DNA from: Pezizomycotina sp. ARF18
Taxonomy: Eukaryota > Ascomycota
Assembly (NCBI GenBank): GCA_002224055.1
Contig: AZLU01000335.1
Location: 1 to 31,865 of the forward strand
Reading direction: 5' to 3'
DNA length: 31,865 nt
Positions 22,077 through 31,865 of the stretch are shown piece after piece. The notes under the pieces were generated by a model that searched no databases, was not told the origin of the DNA, and saw nothing but the letters and a program-made list of their open reading frames with translations. How positions within the stretch are numbered: the stretch's first letter is position 1; the number at the start of each line of letters is the position of its first letter. Made by a program: the position numbers and the translations under genes.

Positions 22077-23482
22077 CAGTGAGACAATAATGGCGCGCGG
22101 GTAGATAAGCTAGAATTGAACCGTTTTCCACCTGCTTGTAGCGCTGCAACTAAAGAACCCTTTCAATCCGTTTGTTGTAGCCAAATATTATTTGTAGGGG
22201 AAGCTTCAAATCTATTGTGGTGATGTAACAGTAACGAGAATACTAACTCCTCGTCTCGCTATTAACCTTTTTTTTTTTTTTTCTTGTTGATATTTTAATG
22301 GTCTCTTTTTGAAGTTGGGGGAGAGCTGCGTAGCAAACCGTAAAATAATACCAAAGTGGGGGCCATCACATCACTGCTCATACATCTGCACTGAGAATAT
22401 TTCAACCTGCCAAAAAAAAAAAAAAAAAAAAAAAAGAAACACAAAGTGTCTCTAAGACGCTTAATTAGCTAAGGATCGTTATCAAGTGTAAAGCACCAGA
22501 ATATCTATCACGTTTTGTCCGGCTAGCCCGATATCCTGTGAAGAATAAATGATTCGGGAGGGCGTGAGAAGAAGGAACGGTTCCATGCCGGGCACTCCAC
22601 TTCGGGGGTTAATGGGGAACGGGCGTACCCCGTAAAACCGCCGAAAGAGAAAAAGCCCCCTTGGAAAACATACTTGAGTAGATACTTAATATATAGACGA
22701 GCGTCCAGCTTGCACCTACTGAATGAGGAATTGAAATTCGAAAAGTCTCCCATTCCTGTTCGTCAATCTTGATTATCATTACCCTTAGCTTCTGTTTCCT
22801 CCTTTCGTTGGAGCTTATTAAGTAGTCAAAGTGCCGGTAGTAAATTGTGAGCAAAGCTTCGAACGAAAGACTTCCCCACCAGCTAGCGCCCTTTGGCGGC
22901 GGTCTCCGATAATAGCTGGTTCAAGACGTAAACATCGGGGACTCTTTGTTTTTTTTTTTTTGTTTTTTTTATCTGTTTGTTCATTAGCTTATTGTTTTCT
23001 ACTATTCAAATATATTGACTATAGCTAGCTTGGGCGCATAGTAATAAGAATTAAATACATGACGGCGACGTCGGCGGCAGTGAGAACTGCGCTGTTTCGC
23101 GACGGCCACCCTGGAGGGCCGCGGCCAGCAGCAGCTCAGACAAGCTCAGTCGTGTGGTCGGTAACCAGCCGATGTCTTGGCAATACGCCACCACCTCTAC
23201 CACCACCACTACTGCCAGTTCTTTCCCCCGCCAATTCTGCCGCAGCTTCTTTAAATTCTCTGCAAGCTCCACCAGCTGCAGCAGCAACAAAGAAGCTTTC
23301 AAAGCTCCCAGAATAATAATAACATTAATACCTATATACGCCCGTTCCAAGAAGACTTTGCAGGACAAGCACAGCGTCAACATTTTCACACTTCTCCTTC
23401 TTCCGTAGCGAGATTATCCTCACCAGCTACCGCTATCCGTCAATTGATACCCAGAAGCTTTTTCTATTCCTCTGCCAGCAAG
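22077..23482. promoter_or_regulatory. Divergent upstream region PITH gene / AGX1, with a possible presequence
   Basis: This spacer carries A24 at 22412-22435 and a T-rich block near 22950-22970. From about 23059 the composition turns GC-richer and codon-like. Immediately before the chosen AGX1 ATG, the same frame encodes RLSSPATAIRQLIPRSFFYS, which looks like a mitochondrial targeting presequence. No in-frame ATG is visible before a TAA at about 23255, so an upstream start may be hidden by an indel, an extra exon or non-AUG initiation. Confidence 0.5.
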
Positions 23483-25272
23483 ATGTCGTCGGGACCTCAT
23501 GCTACGCTCCTCATTCCGGTAAGCAGTTTTCTTTCTCTCTTTTCTTTTTCTTTTCTTTTTTTTTTTTTTTTTGTTCTTCCCTTGAGGAAAAGAGAAAGAA
23601 AACGGAAGTGAATGAAAATCATTGCTATTATTCTAGATAAATAAACAATGCGGTAATATATACAAAGCTTTCACCTATGCTGTTGCAAGGTGTTTAGAAC
23701 TGGTATATGGGTTGATGGATAGCTGACTGTCAAGGACATGTGTCTATAAATTTCTAGGGGCCTATCGAATTCGATTCGCAAGTCCTAGCTGCGATGTCAA
23801 CGCCGAGGTCAGTCTAGATCCGCCGCTCCTTCCGGGTGTAACTCATCTGTTTTGTCTCTACGGACCCCGTTGTGGCTAATCGCTTTTTTTGCCCTTAGTG
23901 AATCTCATGTTGGCATGCCGTTTGTGAACATATTCGGGGAAAGTTTGTCCATGCTGCGCAAGCTCTTCATTACGAGTGATCCGGGATCTCAGCCGTTCAT
24001 TATCAGCGGTTCAGGTACCCTCGGTTGGGATTTGTCTCCGCGAATCTCATCGAACAAGGCGAAGATGTCCTAGTATTACATACCGGTAAGCGCGCTAGTT
24101 GACTAGTTAAAGAAGACACGCTCGTTCTCAAGATGCATAATATTGTTTTGGCTATTTCTTTGAAAACGGGATCTGACACAATGGAAAAAAAAAAAAACGT
24201 AGGATACTTTGGGGATTCGTTCGCCGAATGCATCAAGACCTACGGAGGCTCGCCAACGCAATTAAAGGCGCCGATCGGTTCCCGACCTTCCTTACAGGAG
24301 CTGGAGAAGACGTTGAAGGCTAAAAAGTACAAGGCGGTAACCGTCACGCACTGCGATACCTCTACGGGCGTGCTTTCGGATATTAAAGGAGTTGCCGAGA
24401 CGGTAAATCGGGTTTTCGCCGGGTACGCTTGTGGTCGTCGACGGCGTTTGCAGTGTTGGCTGCGAGGAGATAAGGTTCGACGAGTGGGGGCTAGATGTCG
24501 TTCTGACAGCTAGCCAGAAGGCAATCGGGGTTCCGGCGGGACTGATGATCCTAATGTGCAGCAAGAGGGCCATAGGTGTTTTCGCTGAACGTAAAACGCC
24601 GCCGGCAAGCTACTTTGCAAGCTTCAAGAACTGGCTGCCGAGTAAGTGCCCTCCAAGCTTATTCCATATCTTTTTTTTTTTAGAAATCTATTTAGAGGGT
24701 TTCAGGAGTATTTCTTCATTGCTAACGTTCACCTTTTGAAGTCATGCAAAACTACGAGAATAAGAAGCCTTCGTATTTCGCTACGCCGTCGCCGCAACTG
24801 TCCGTGCGCTACACGAGGGGCTTACGCAAATACTCTCCCGCCCTCTCAGCGAACGTTTCGAGCAGCATAAGGCTGGGTCGAGGAAGATCAAGGATGCAAT
24901 TGACAAACTGGGTCTCAAGCAATTAGCCGCTGATCCCGCTTGCCAAGCGAACGGAATGACGGCGGTGTACCTTCCGGAGGGGATTACTCCTCCTCAAGTT
25001 CTCCCCAAGCTGCTCGAGCGGGTGTTGTTATTGCAGGAGGACTTCATCGGGAAATCGCAACCAAATACATCCGTATTGGATCCATGGGTTTTCTGTTGTA
25101 AGTGCCAGCTTCCAAGCTCCCTTTAGCTCCTTTAGTTTATCATCAAATATACTAACTAACCTCAAACCCGCTCTCCCCTTCTAAATAGACAAAACCCGAG
25201 AATGGCCATCTGAATAAAGTCATCGACGCGCTACGGGAGTCCTTGGAGGAAGTCGGCTATAAGGCTCAATGA
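23483..25272 (+). CDS. AGX1: Alanine:glyoxylate aminotransferase (class V PLP enzyme)
   Basis: The enzyme converts glyoxylate plus alanine to glycine plus pyruvate. The ATG at 23483 gives MSSGPHATLLIPGPIEFD. Family landmarks follow in order: SESHVGMPFVNIFGESL, the SGSGTLGWD cofactor-phosphate loop, YFGDSFAE, THCDTSTGVLSDI, VVVDGVCSVGCEEIRFD (Asp facing the PLP ring), and TASQKAIGVPAGL with the Schiff-base Lys (about residue 197). Then KTPPASYFASFKNWLP, SYFATPSPQL, GMTAVYLPEGITPPQVLPKL, the substrate-side REIATKYIRIGSMGF, and the end LEEVGYKAQ. Five introns: 23519-23757, 23808-23898, 24086-24201, 24642-24741 and 25098-25188 (the last with an ACTAAC branch site). Single-base indels lie near 24032, 24414 (extra T), 24799, 25020 and 25090. 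Sequence upstream of the ATG suggests an N-terminally longer mitochondrial form. Confidence 0.95.
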
Positions 25273-26157
25273 GTAAATTGCTCCTACATATTACCGAACG
25301 AGTTTTCGGCAGCATGTATATCTTGGAATATTGCTTAGAGGAATTTCAGTGCATATTTGCTTCCGGTTGACACAGAATAGCTGTAGAATACTCGTCTCTT
25401 TGGTGTGTGAAAATGCAGAGTACAAAACAAAACACTGTATAAGAATATTCCAAGGAACAAAAGGTCTCCAATCTGAAGCTTCCCACGCTGCATGAGATAT
25501 TAGTCATTACTGTCACGTCTGAGTATCCTTTTAAAATGCCCAAGAGAAAGAAGTAAAGGTATTTGCTACAGACCGAAGATCGAGATTATAAATACAGAAG
25601 ATAAACACCGCCGAATCTCATCGATGAGAGTGAAGGTGGTAAGGACGAAAAATTGATATCAAGCAATATAGATATGTATATGACACACCCGCGAGCCTTT
25701 CTGTGACCGGCATGGAATATGGTATCGAGAAGATTGGATCTTGGACGCAACAAAGTAGAAAACCTCCACCCAAAAGTCAAGAATATTGACACGATGCTGA
25801 GCAAGGGGATGAACCGCGTGGTTCTAAAAGAGAGGGAAACGGCCAGCGAATATAGATGGCCAATAGGTAATGGGGCAGTAGAGAGATTTTTATCTCTTGA
25901 GGATCCACCAACACCAATGAAAGAATCAAAATCAAAATCAGGAACAATGGGAACGAAACAGTCAGATAGGGATATTAATTACACCGCCCACGGTCTAAGA
26001 GCACATAAAACAGCCACACTCGATGATGAAACAAAACGCTGTTTGAAAAAAAAAAAAAAAAAAAAAAAAGGGAAAAATATAACGAATCAAAATTACGATG
26101 AAGCGTCGCAGAAACTCAACCAGCAAACGCCTAAGCATTGCCGAAAAAGACGAGTTG
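25273..26157. other. Convergent 3' spacer AGX1 / PEP12
   Basis: An open plus-strand stretch (25719-26180) crosses the A24 run at 26046-26069 and shows no family motif. I treat it as chance. The 3' UTRs of the two converging genes presumably lie here. Confidence 0.5.
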
Positions 26158-27151
26158 TCAGCCTCGAGAATACAAATTAGAAAAACGGTAGAGTTGAGTA
26201 TAGAGACTTACGGCTAGTAAAATCACGAGCGAGACAACGGTAAGTATCAGGAACAAGCAACACGCACGGTTCCTCGCATTCTTCTGATACCTAGCAGCGC
26301 TGGTGAGTTCCTGCGAGGCACCTCTCGTGTCGTCCTCACATTCTGTACGTTCGTCCAGATCTGGCTGACGTTCTCCCCTGTACTTCGACCATGGTGCCGA
26401 GGTCGCGAAAGATTTCGTTAATCTCCTGAATTCCTTCTTCGATGCCGCGGATCTCTTCCTCCCGTTCGATGATGAGCGATTCCTGGAAATCCACCTCGGA
26501 CTGGTCCGCCAGTTGCAGCTGAGCCTGCTCCTGCTGCACTAAGGGTATCGTCGGTGAGGTCGGGTCGTTCGGATCGCCGACGGACGAAGGGTCTTCGAGC
26601 GCCTGCCTAGCCTGCATCACGTACTGTCGCTGCTTTTCGGCGGCGAGGCGTTGCAGCGCTTGGAAGTCGGAAAGGGCGGATGTGAACTGCTGGGAAATTT
26701 TTCCCTGGGTGAATTTTTGCTGCGGCTGCATATTCGAGGCCGAAGGACAAGGGAAAAGCGCCGGTAGTTAGCGTTCGGAAGACAAAGTAACGTATATACG
26801 ATAGATACAGTAAACTACAGTTCAAGGTTATAGGTTTGATCAAATGTATCGATCGATACGTACGCTAACATCTTCCCAGCTCTGGACCCTCTTCACGCCA
26901 TCACCAATATCCCGAAAGCCGTTTCTCGTCTCATCGAGAAGGACCTTGAGCCGGTCGCGCACGGCCTCGCTATCTTTTTTCGTTCCGAGGAGCGACAGTT
27001 GGCTGTTTAGTTTCGTTATGTTGGACGTCAGGGTGAACAGTCTCGCCGAGAGGCTGGTCGTAAGCTGTTTGAACTCGGGGTCATCGCTGTAACCTGTGTC
27101 CGTGGAAGTTGTCGGCTGGCTTTCCAGCGATGATAAGTGCGCGAAAGACAT
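26158..27151 (-). CDS. PEP12: Endosomal Qa-SNARE PEP12 (syntaxin 7/12 type)
   Basis: Pep12 is the target SNARE for fusion with endosomes and pre-vacuolar compartments. The ATG at 27149-27151 gives MSFAHLSSLESQPTTS. An Habc-like three-helix region follows (EFKQLTTSLSARLFTLTSNI, LKVLLDETRNGFRDIGDG), then KFTQGKISQQFTSALSDFQA, the linker SLIIEREEEIRGIEEGI, and the SNARE helix QEINEIFRDLGTMV..QG. It continues RGASQELTSAARYQKNARNR and a C-terminal membrane anchor, ACCLFLILTVVSLVILLAV. Intron: 26726-26863 (GTACGT..ATGCAG). One-base losses near 26360-26370 and 26335 disrupt the second half of the SNARE motif. After the anchor the sequence has a perfect donor (GCC|GTAAGT), so either the tail runs on to TGA at 26158-26160 or a last short exon lies further 3'. 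The short, cytosol-facing architecture and the C-terminal anchor match the family. Confidence 0.92.
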
Positions 27152-27725
27152 TATTAAATGTAAATATATAAAATATGTTGTTCAGGCAAGCGAGGGTAAA
27201 TAGTAGACTGAAGAGAATCGTGGGTTTGTTTTCCTAAAATCAAGAAAGGGGGGAGGGTGGGGCTTGACAAAGTGATGAAGCGGCAAAAAGGTGGGAAAAA
27301 ATGGTAGGGGAAAAAATAGTAACTTGAAAAGAAGCGGATGACGACTTTTGTCTGCTTGCTACCAATTTATTGAATTTTTTATTTTTTATTTTTTTTTAAT
27401 GGGTCATGCGTGACCTTAAAAAAAAAAAAAAAAAAAAAAAAGGAGGGATCAGACAAAGTCTTTGGGATGGGGAGGAGGATTGGGAGGAACCCTCCCTTGC
27501 CTTGAGACTGGGGTTCTTCCGTTTTTTCGGGGGTTTCGGGGTGTCCCCCGCATGAGCGAAGCAAAGCAACAAGCACATTTCAGATTTTAGCCCCCCCAAA
27601 CAAAACTAAGAAAGAAATAAGTAATACCAGTATATTTTTTTCTCTTCCTTAGCCAGACAGGTTGTCTATTTCCTTTCCCTCCCAACCAAAAGGTACTCCA
27701 TGGCACTGGCTTCAAACACAGCGAC
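27152..27725. promoter_or_regulatory. Divergent promoter region PEP12 / NEM1
   Basis: About 575 bp lie between the two start codons. It contains an A24 run (27418-27441), G-rich blocks (about 27246-27262, 27455-27490) and a pyrimidine-rich leader before NEM1 (about 27635-27690). No coding sequence is supported. Confidence 0.55.
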
Positions 27726-29268
27726 ATGAACTCCTCACATCATCTCCTCGCAGGTAGACCGCGTAATTGGGAGCACGCCGCCACAGACACCAAACAAACC
27801 CGACTCTTCCTTCAGCCGAGGGTTGCTCCCAGGAGAGATTCCAGTTCGTCGTCGTCCAATGGATCGGCCAGTCTTCTCCGTTCTCCTCGCCGCCAGCCTC
27901 ACACCCGTCTTCACCGTCCTTGTCTCGCCGTCGGCTTCCCTTTACCCCACGACCTACTGGTCCTGCTCTATTAGATGACGATCTCGATAATCCGGCAGAT
28001 AGCTTGACACTAGATGAGAAGATCGAGTCCGCGAGTGCTATAGGTGCTACCGAGACTGATGGAGCTTCTGCATCCAGCGAGGCCGATGCCTTGCTACCGG
28101 ACTCTGAAATAGGGAACGGCGCAAGTCGAACTAAGGTCGGAAGGATATGCAGTGCTACCGCAGTACCTTTCCGCTGGGTGTGGTCGGCTCTTGTCTGTTC
28201 CGGGTCCTGGTTCGTTTCATGTTTCTACGACGAGCACAATCGGTTCTCGCTGTTTGCGCCGCTGTACAGCACGGCATATCTTCTGACACAGGCTCTCCGC
28301 GACATTACTGCATTTGATCCCACAAAACACCCTACAAAAGACAGACAAGCCAGCCATCGTCATGCATGAACCGCTGTTAATGGACGACGAGAAGGACGAC
28401 AGTCAATCGCACATCGGCTCAGATTCCGTTCTCTCTCACAGCGGACTATCACGTCAAAATTCAATAAAAGTAAAGGAACGCTCAAGGATAACCTGGAAAG
28501 CTCTCTTCACGCAGGAACCTCCGAAGACGAGACTGGCCCGTCGCCGCTCGGTCCGTATTCGTCTCTTTAACCAGGACACCAGCCCCAAATCCCGAAACCT
28601 GAAATCCCCACATCACCATCGTCGTCTCTCCGCTTTTACCCGGTATCCACGAAATTGCGGCCCACCCCGACCATTACTACCGAAGAGTCCGATCCGTAAG
28701 ACTTAATATTAGATCTCGACGAGACGCTCATACATTCAATGTCAAAGGGCGGGAGAATGTCTTTCTGGTCACATGGTGGAAGTGAAGCTCGATAAGCAGC
28801 ATGCGATACTGTACTATGTACACAAACGGCCATATTGCGACGAGTTCCTAAAAAAGGTGATTTCATTTTTCTCTCATGGGGGTAGAGGAGTGTATCCTTA
28901 ATTGTAATACTGAGAATATTAGCTGACCTTTTGGATGCTGGCGGGAAAAAAGGTTTGCAAGTGGTACAATGTCGTCGTATTTACGGCATCGGTGCAAGAG
29001 TACGCGGATCCGGTTATCGATTGGTTGGATTCGGAAAACAAGTTCTTCAGCGCTCGGTATTATCGGCAAAATTGCACCTACGCGATGGTGTCTACGTTAA
29101 GGATCATCGTTAGTAGAGCCAGATCTATCAAAAGTAATGATCATAGATAACTCACCTGTGAGCTATATATTTCACAAAGGTTGGTTGCCATTCTGTTCTT
29201 TTTCACTTTGCTCCATATATAAGAGAAAGATGGTTCTTAGAAGGAACATGTGTTATTACTCTCTCTCT

Positions 29269-29310
<42 letters not shown>

Positions 29311-29538
29311 CAGCAATCGTCCATTGAAGCGATACTAAACATAACTACTATTCTACAGATAATGCGATTCCTATCGAAGGATGGATCAGTGACCCCTCCC
29401 GATTTGGACTTATTACACTTGATACCTCTTTTGCAAGGACTGCAGTTTGCCACTGACGTTCGCGCATTCCTGGCGTTACGCATGGGTGAAGCCTTGGTTA
29501 ATAGAAGTCTTTTCTTTTCTTTTGTCGATGCCATTTGA
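27726..29538 (+). CDS. NEM1: Nuclear envelope phosphatase NEM1 (Dullard/CTDNEP1 type, HAD family)
   Basis: Nem1 with Spo7 dephosphorylates the lipin Pah1 at the ER/nuclear envelope and so controls phospholipid versus storage-lipid synthesis. The ATG at 27726 gives MNSSHHLLAGRPRNW. A Ser-rich region follows, then a membrane-proximal hydrophobic segment (FRWVWSALVCSGSWFVSCFY, LFAPLYSTAYLL) and a long Ser/Pro-rich linker. The catalytic domain starts at about 28708: LILDLDETLIHSMSKGGRM with the DxDxT nucleophile motif, then GHMVEVKL, ILYYVHKRPYCDEFLKK, VCKWYNVVVFTASVQEYADP, FFSARYYRQNCT, DLSKVMIIDNSPVSYIFHK, DNAIPIEGWISDPS and LQFATDVRAFLAL, ending at TGA 29536-29538. Introns: 28857-28952 (AAG acceptor) and 29180-29358 (holds CT repeats and T37). 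At least six indels interrupt the frame (near 27870, 28330, 28490, 28558, 28770, 29090, 29397). Confidence 0.94.
29260..29308. repeat. CT repeat plus T37 inside the last NEM1 intron
   Basis: A CT dinucleotide repeat (29260-29272) leads into 37 consecutive T, the longest homopolymer in the window. It lies in intron 29180-29358, about 50 nt before the CAG acceptor. Confidence 0.9.
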
Positions 29539-31865
29539 GTTTTGGCTGGATTTGTTATTTTCTTTTCCCATTTTCTAGCTTGCATGCGGTGTCTTTTATA
29601 CGCCTTATATACAAACGGTATTCCCCTTCTATTCTTCCTCAAGGGCTATTACATATCTACGGGGCTTTGATTTTTGTTTCTCTAAACGTGTGGATGCTTT
29701 TCTGGATATGCCATGATACTCTTTAGTTGGCGTTGCTCTTCTTTTTTTCCTTTTCTTTTTTTTTGGATAAGCGTATGGTGTTAGAACATTTTCGCATTCT
29801 CTATAAACCAATTTTTTCTGCATGCTAATTTTTGGATGACGATGTTATATACTCCTTTTCTCTTTTGGTCGTGATATAACCAATCTACGATACTTATATG
29901 TAGGTACATATATATATACCTCTTAGTATCTATTGTTTTTCCAATATCGTAAGTACATCTACAAAAGTTTTCAATTTTGGTATCTGTTTGTTCAATCGAT
30001 ATCGCTTAACACAACTCATTATTACTGGAGAATATCATACCTCCTATGGAAGTTGGCGTACTGTTGCTAATTAGGTAGATACTATCTAGATGTAGGCTTT
30101 GGTTCTGTATATGTATGTACATTTGTAACACCCTTAATATATTAGAGAGGATAAGATCTTGGTATCTCCAATTATCGATATATAATCCGTCATTGATGCA
30201 TTCTAAAATGTGATTATTGAACCAAGTCTGAGAGATAATAGTAATGGAATTTTTATCACATGTTTATTTGCGGCAGCGCTATCACTATCACGGCCTGCAA
30301 AGACAGCGATTCTCTGTCTCTTAAAATACTGTCTGATCTATTATTCTTTCTAAACTTTCTTTTCCGCGAGCTTTGGAATTGCCCTCTATATCTTTCTCTT
30401 CTTAATATTATATAATGGCAATATCTATTCTGCTTAGTGATACGAAGCGCTCCTGTACAAGCAGTAACTCTTTTTTTCTTTCCTATACAATTGCAACCTT
30501 GTCGCGGAAAACCCCATTGCGGCGCTTGCCGAACTGGAAAAGTTAAGACGCGCGACGATTCTCCTTTTTTTTCTTTTTCCTATTTATTACTGGGAAAGCA
30601 GGCAATTCTATAACACTTACGCTGGCCAGTAGATTTCGAAGGATTTTCTTTCCGGTGCTCACCACACACATGTACGATCCTAATGACAACAAAAAGAAAT
30701 TGTCATTTAATACTAATATTAATATTATAATATTTAAGTAATTATTATTAGTTTTTTTTTTTTTTTTTTTTTTGGCTGTCACTGTTATTACAGTGCCGTT
30801 AAGAGATTTTTTAGTCGTTATTATTAAAAAAGTAATATATCTACTCATAAACTTAGGTATATATATTTTATTAGACTGATCATTGATTTTATTTATACTT
30901 CGTGATAGTCTCTCTCAGACTATTATCTTTAATCTATATGTATATATATATATATATCTCTGATCTCGCTAATATCTTGTATGCGTTATACTAGGTTGAT
31001 ATTTTTATGAAACGGGTATTAAAAAAAAAAAAAAAAAAAAAGGAAATTGGAGTGGCGGGGAGAGGAAAACTAGCACACAGGTATGAGAAAAAAAAGAGGA
31101 CGAAAAAAAAAAAGGTGTGCGTAATAAAAGATAAGGAGCGAGGAGAGAAATAAAAAGAGATACTAGTTAGTAGTAAGTAAGAAGGAGTAAAGAGCAGTAA
31201 AAAGAGATAGAGAGGCTTTTTTTTTGTCCCCTTCCTGGGCTAGTATTATTTTGGGGGGACTCCTTCAAATTCCCTTTTTTTTTTTTTTTTTTTTTTAACC
31301 TCTCTCCGATATCCTATAGTATCACTGAATATATACACACACACACACACCACACCTACCTATATCACCTCGTATTCATTTTTTTTTTATTTAAGTATTT
31401 GAACTACTTGATTTTTTTTTTTAAAAACCTTTTCTTCTTTCTTTTCTTTTATTTGTCTTTTCATTTCGGTGTCTTTTTGCGCCTTGCATATCCTTTTTTT
31501 TTTCTTTCTGTTATTTCTAATTTTTATAGTTTTTAGTAGTAGCCGTAAGTTGTTTTTTTGTCGCTGATATCAAATCTAGCCGCTGAATGTGCCCCCTTCG
31601 CGTCTGGGAAAAGAGTTCACAATCCCTTTTTTCTTTTATTTCAATATCCATATTCTTTCCTTTTCTGTGTTTTTTTTTTTTTTTTTTTGTCTACTATCAA
31701 AGGTCCTTTGCCATTGTTAGGCCTATTATTATATACTAGGTGCTAAAGCTAATTATTTCTCTCATATACTTAGTAGGAGCAGTTGTATTGTGTCAGCCTT
31801 CCCGCAATATCATCGTATATTTTACCTATTCACTCCCACTCCCACCCAAAAAACAACAAACAAAA
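29539..31865. other. AT-rich terminal region, no gene seen
   Basis: No coding segment is supported on either strand. It holds T22 at 30752-30773, A21 at 31021-31041, T22 at 31275-31296, T19 at 31670-31688, a CA repeat near 31335-31350 and TA-rich tracts (about 30937-30958). No telomere-type repeats are seen at the end of the window. Confidence 0.6.

Noticed and set aside
23051-23389. Minus-strand open frame opposite the AGX1 upstream region
   Set aside because: Its Leu/Val-rich content mirrors plus-strand CAG/CCA triplets; it overlaps the probable AGX1 leader and has no motif.
25719-26180. 153-codon plus-strand open frame between AGX1 and PEP12
   Set aside because: It runs through a poly-A tract coding only Lys and lacks any recognisable motif or codon pattern; it overlaps the PEP12 3' end.
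27726-27974. Alternative reading of the first NEM1 exon to the stop at 27972
   Set aside because: The Ser/Pro-rich frame that leads into LLDDDLDNPADSL and the membrane segment continues in the other frame after one indel, so the early stop is taken as artefactual.
7665-29538. Pseudogene cluster or repeat-induced point mutation
   Set aside because: Damage is single-base indels, without the C-to-T bias or in-frame nonsense substitutions expected from RIP, and it hits all genes evenly.
1-31865. Poly-A runs as tails of recent retrotransposons
   Set aside because: No reverse-transcriptase motif, no SINE-like body and no convincing target-site duplication were found next to the runs.
1-31865. Prokaryotic or viral origin, CRISPR array
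   Set aside because: The genes are eukaryotic, spliced and fungal; no spaced direct repeats or phage-type genes are visible.

Overview
This window looks like nuclear DNA of a filamentous ascomycete (Pezizomycotina). The recognisable proteins all belong to fungal families. Their genes carry short GT..AG introns (about 67-240 nt), several with CTAAC-type branch sites. GC-richer genes sit in AT-rich spacers full of microsatellites and very long A or T runs. An early-diverging class such as Pezizomycetes is only a guess. I found no bacterial-type operon, tRNA, rRNA, CRISPR array or recognisable transposon.

Layout: 1-7664 is a long AT-rich stretch without a supportable gene. 7665-10355 (-) is CCZ1, a subunit of the Mon1-Ccz1 activator of Rab7/Ypt7. 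10715-12202 (+) is an unrecognised candidate gene ending at a GC-rich hairpin. 12902-15418 (-) is an unrecognised, disordered, probably nuclear protein with an acidic tail. 16966-17423 (+) is a weak candidate for a small lysine/glutamate-rich protein. Then come six well-supported genes: LST8 (-, 17807-19096), VPS29 (+, 19843-20790), a PITH-domain protein (-, 21254-22076), AGX1 alanine:glyoxylate aminotransferase (+, 23483-25272), PEP12 endosomal syntaxin (-, 26158-27151) and NEM1 nuclear-envelope phosphatase (+, 27726-29538). 29539-31865 is again AT-rich and without a gene.

All ten loci alternate strictly in strand. LST8/VPS29, PITH/AGX1 and PEP12/NEM1 are divergent pairs sharing an upstream spacer, and their 3' ends converge. 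Five of the eight well-supported genes (CCZ1, VPS29, PEP12, LST8, NEM1) work in endosome/vacuole traffic or TORC1 control.

Main caveat: every conserved gene is broken by single-base insertions or deletions, while the amino-acid signal continues undamaged in the next frame. LST8 also holds a tandem ~160-bp duplication whose two copies differ almost only by indels. This pattern fits uncorrected long-read consensus errors much better than pseudogenes. CDS limits below are therefore gene spans (introns included, frames interrupted). I did not find a convincing novel system. The most notable items are the frameshift/duplication pattern, the endolysosomal/TORC gene grouping, the possible dual targeting of AGX1, the altered VPS29 metal site, several strong hairpins and two unrecognised genes.
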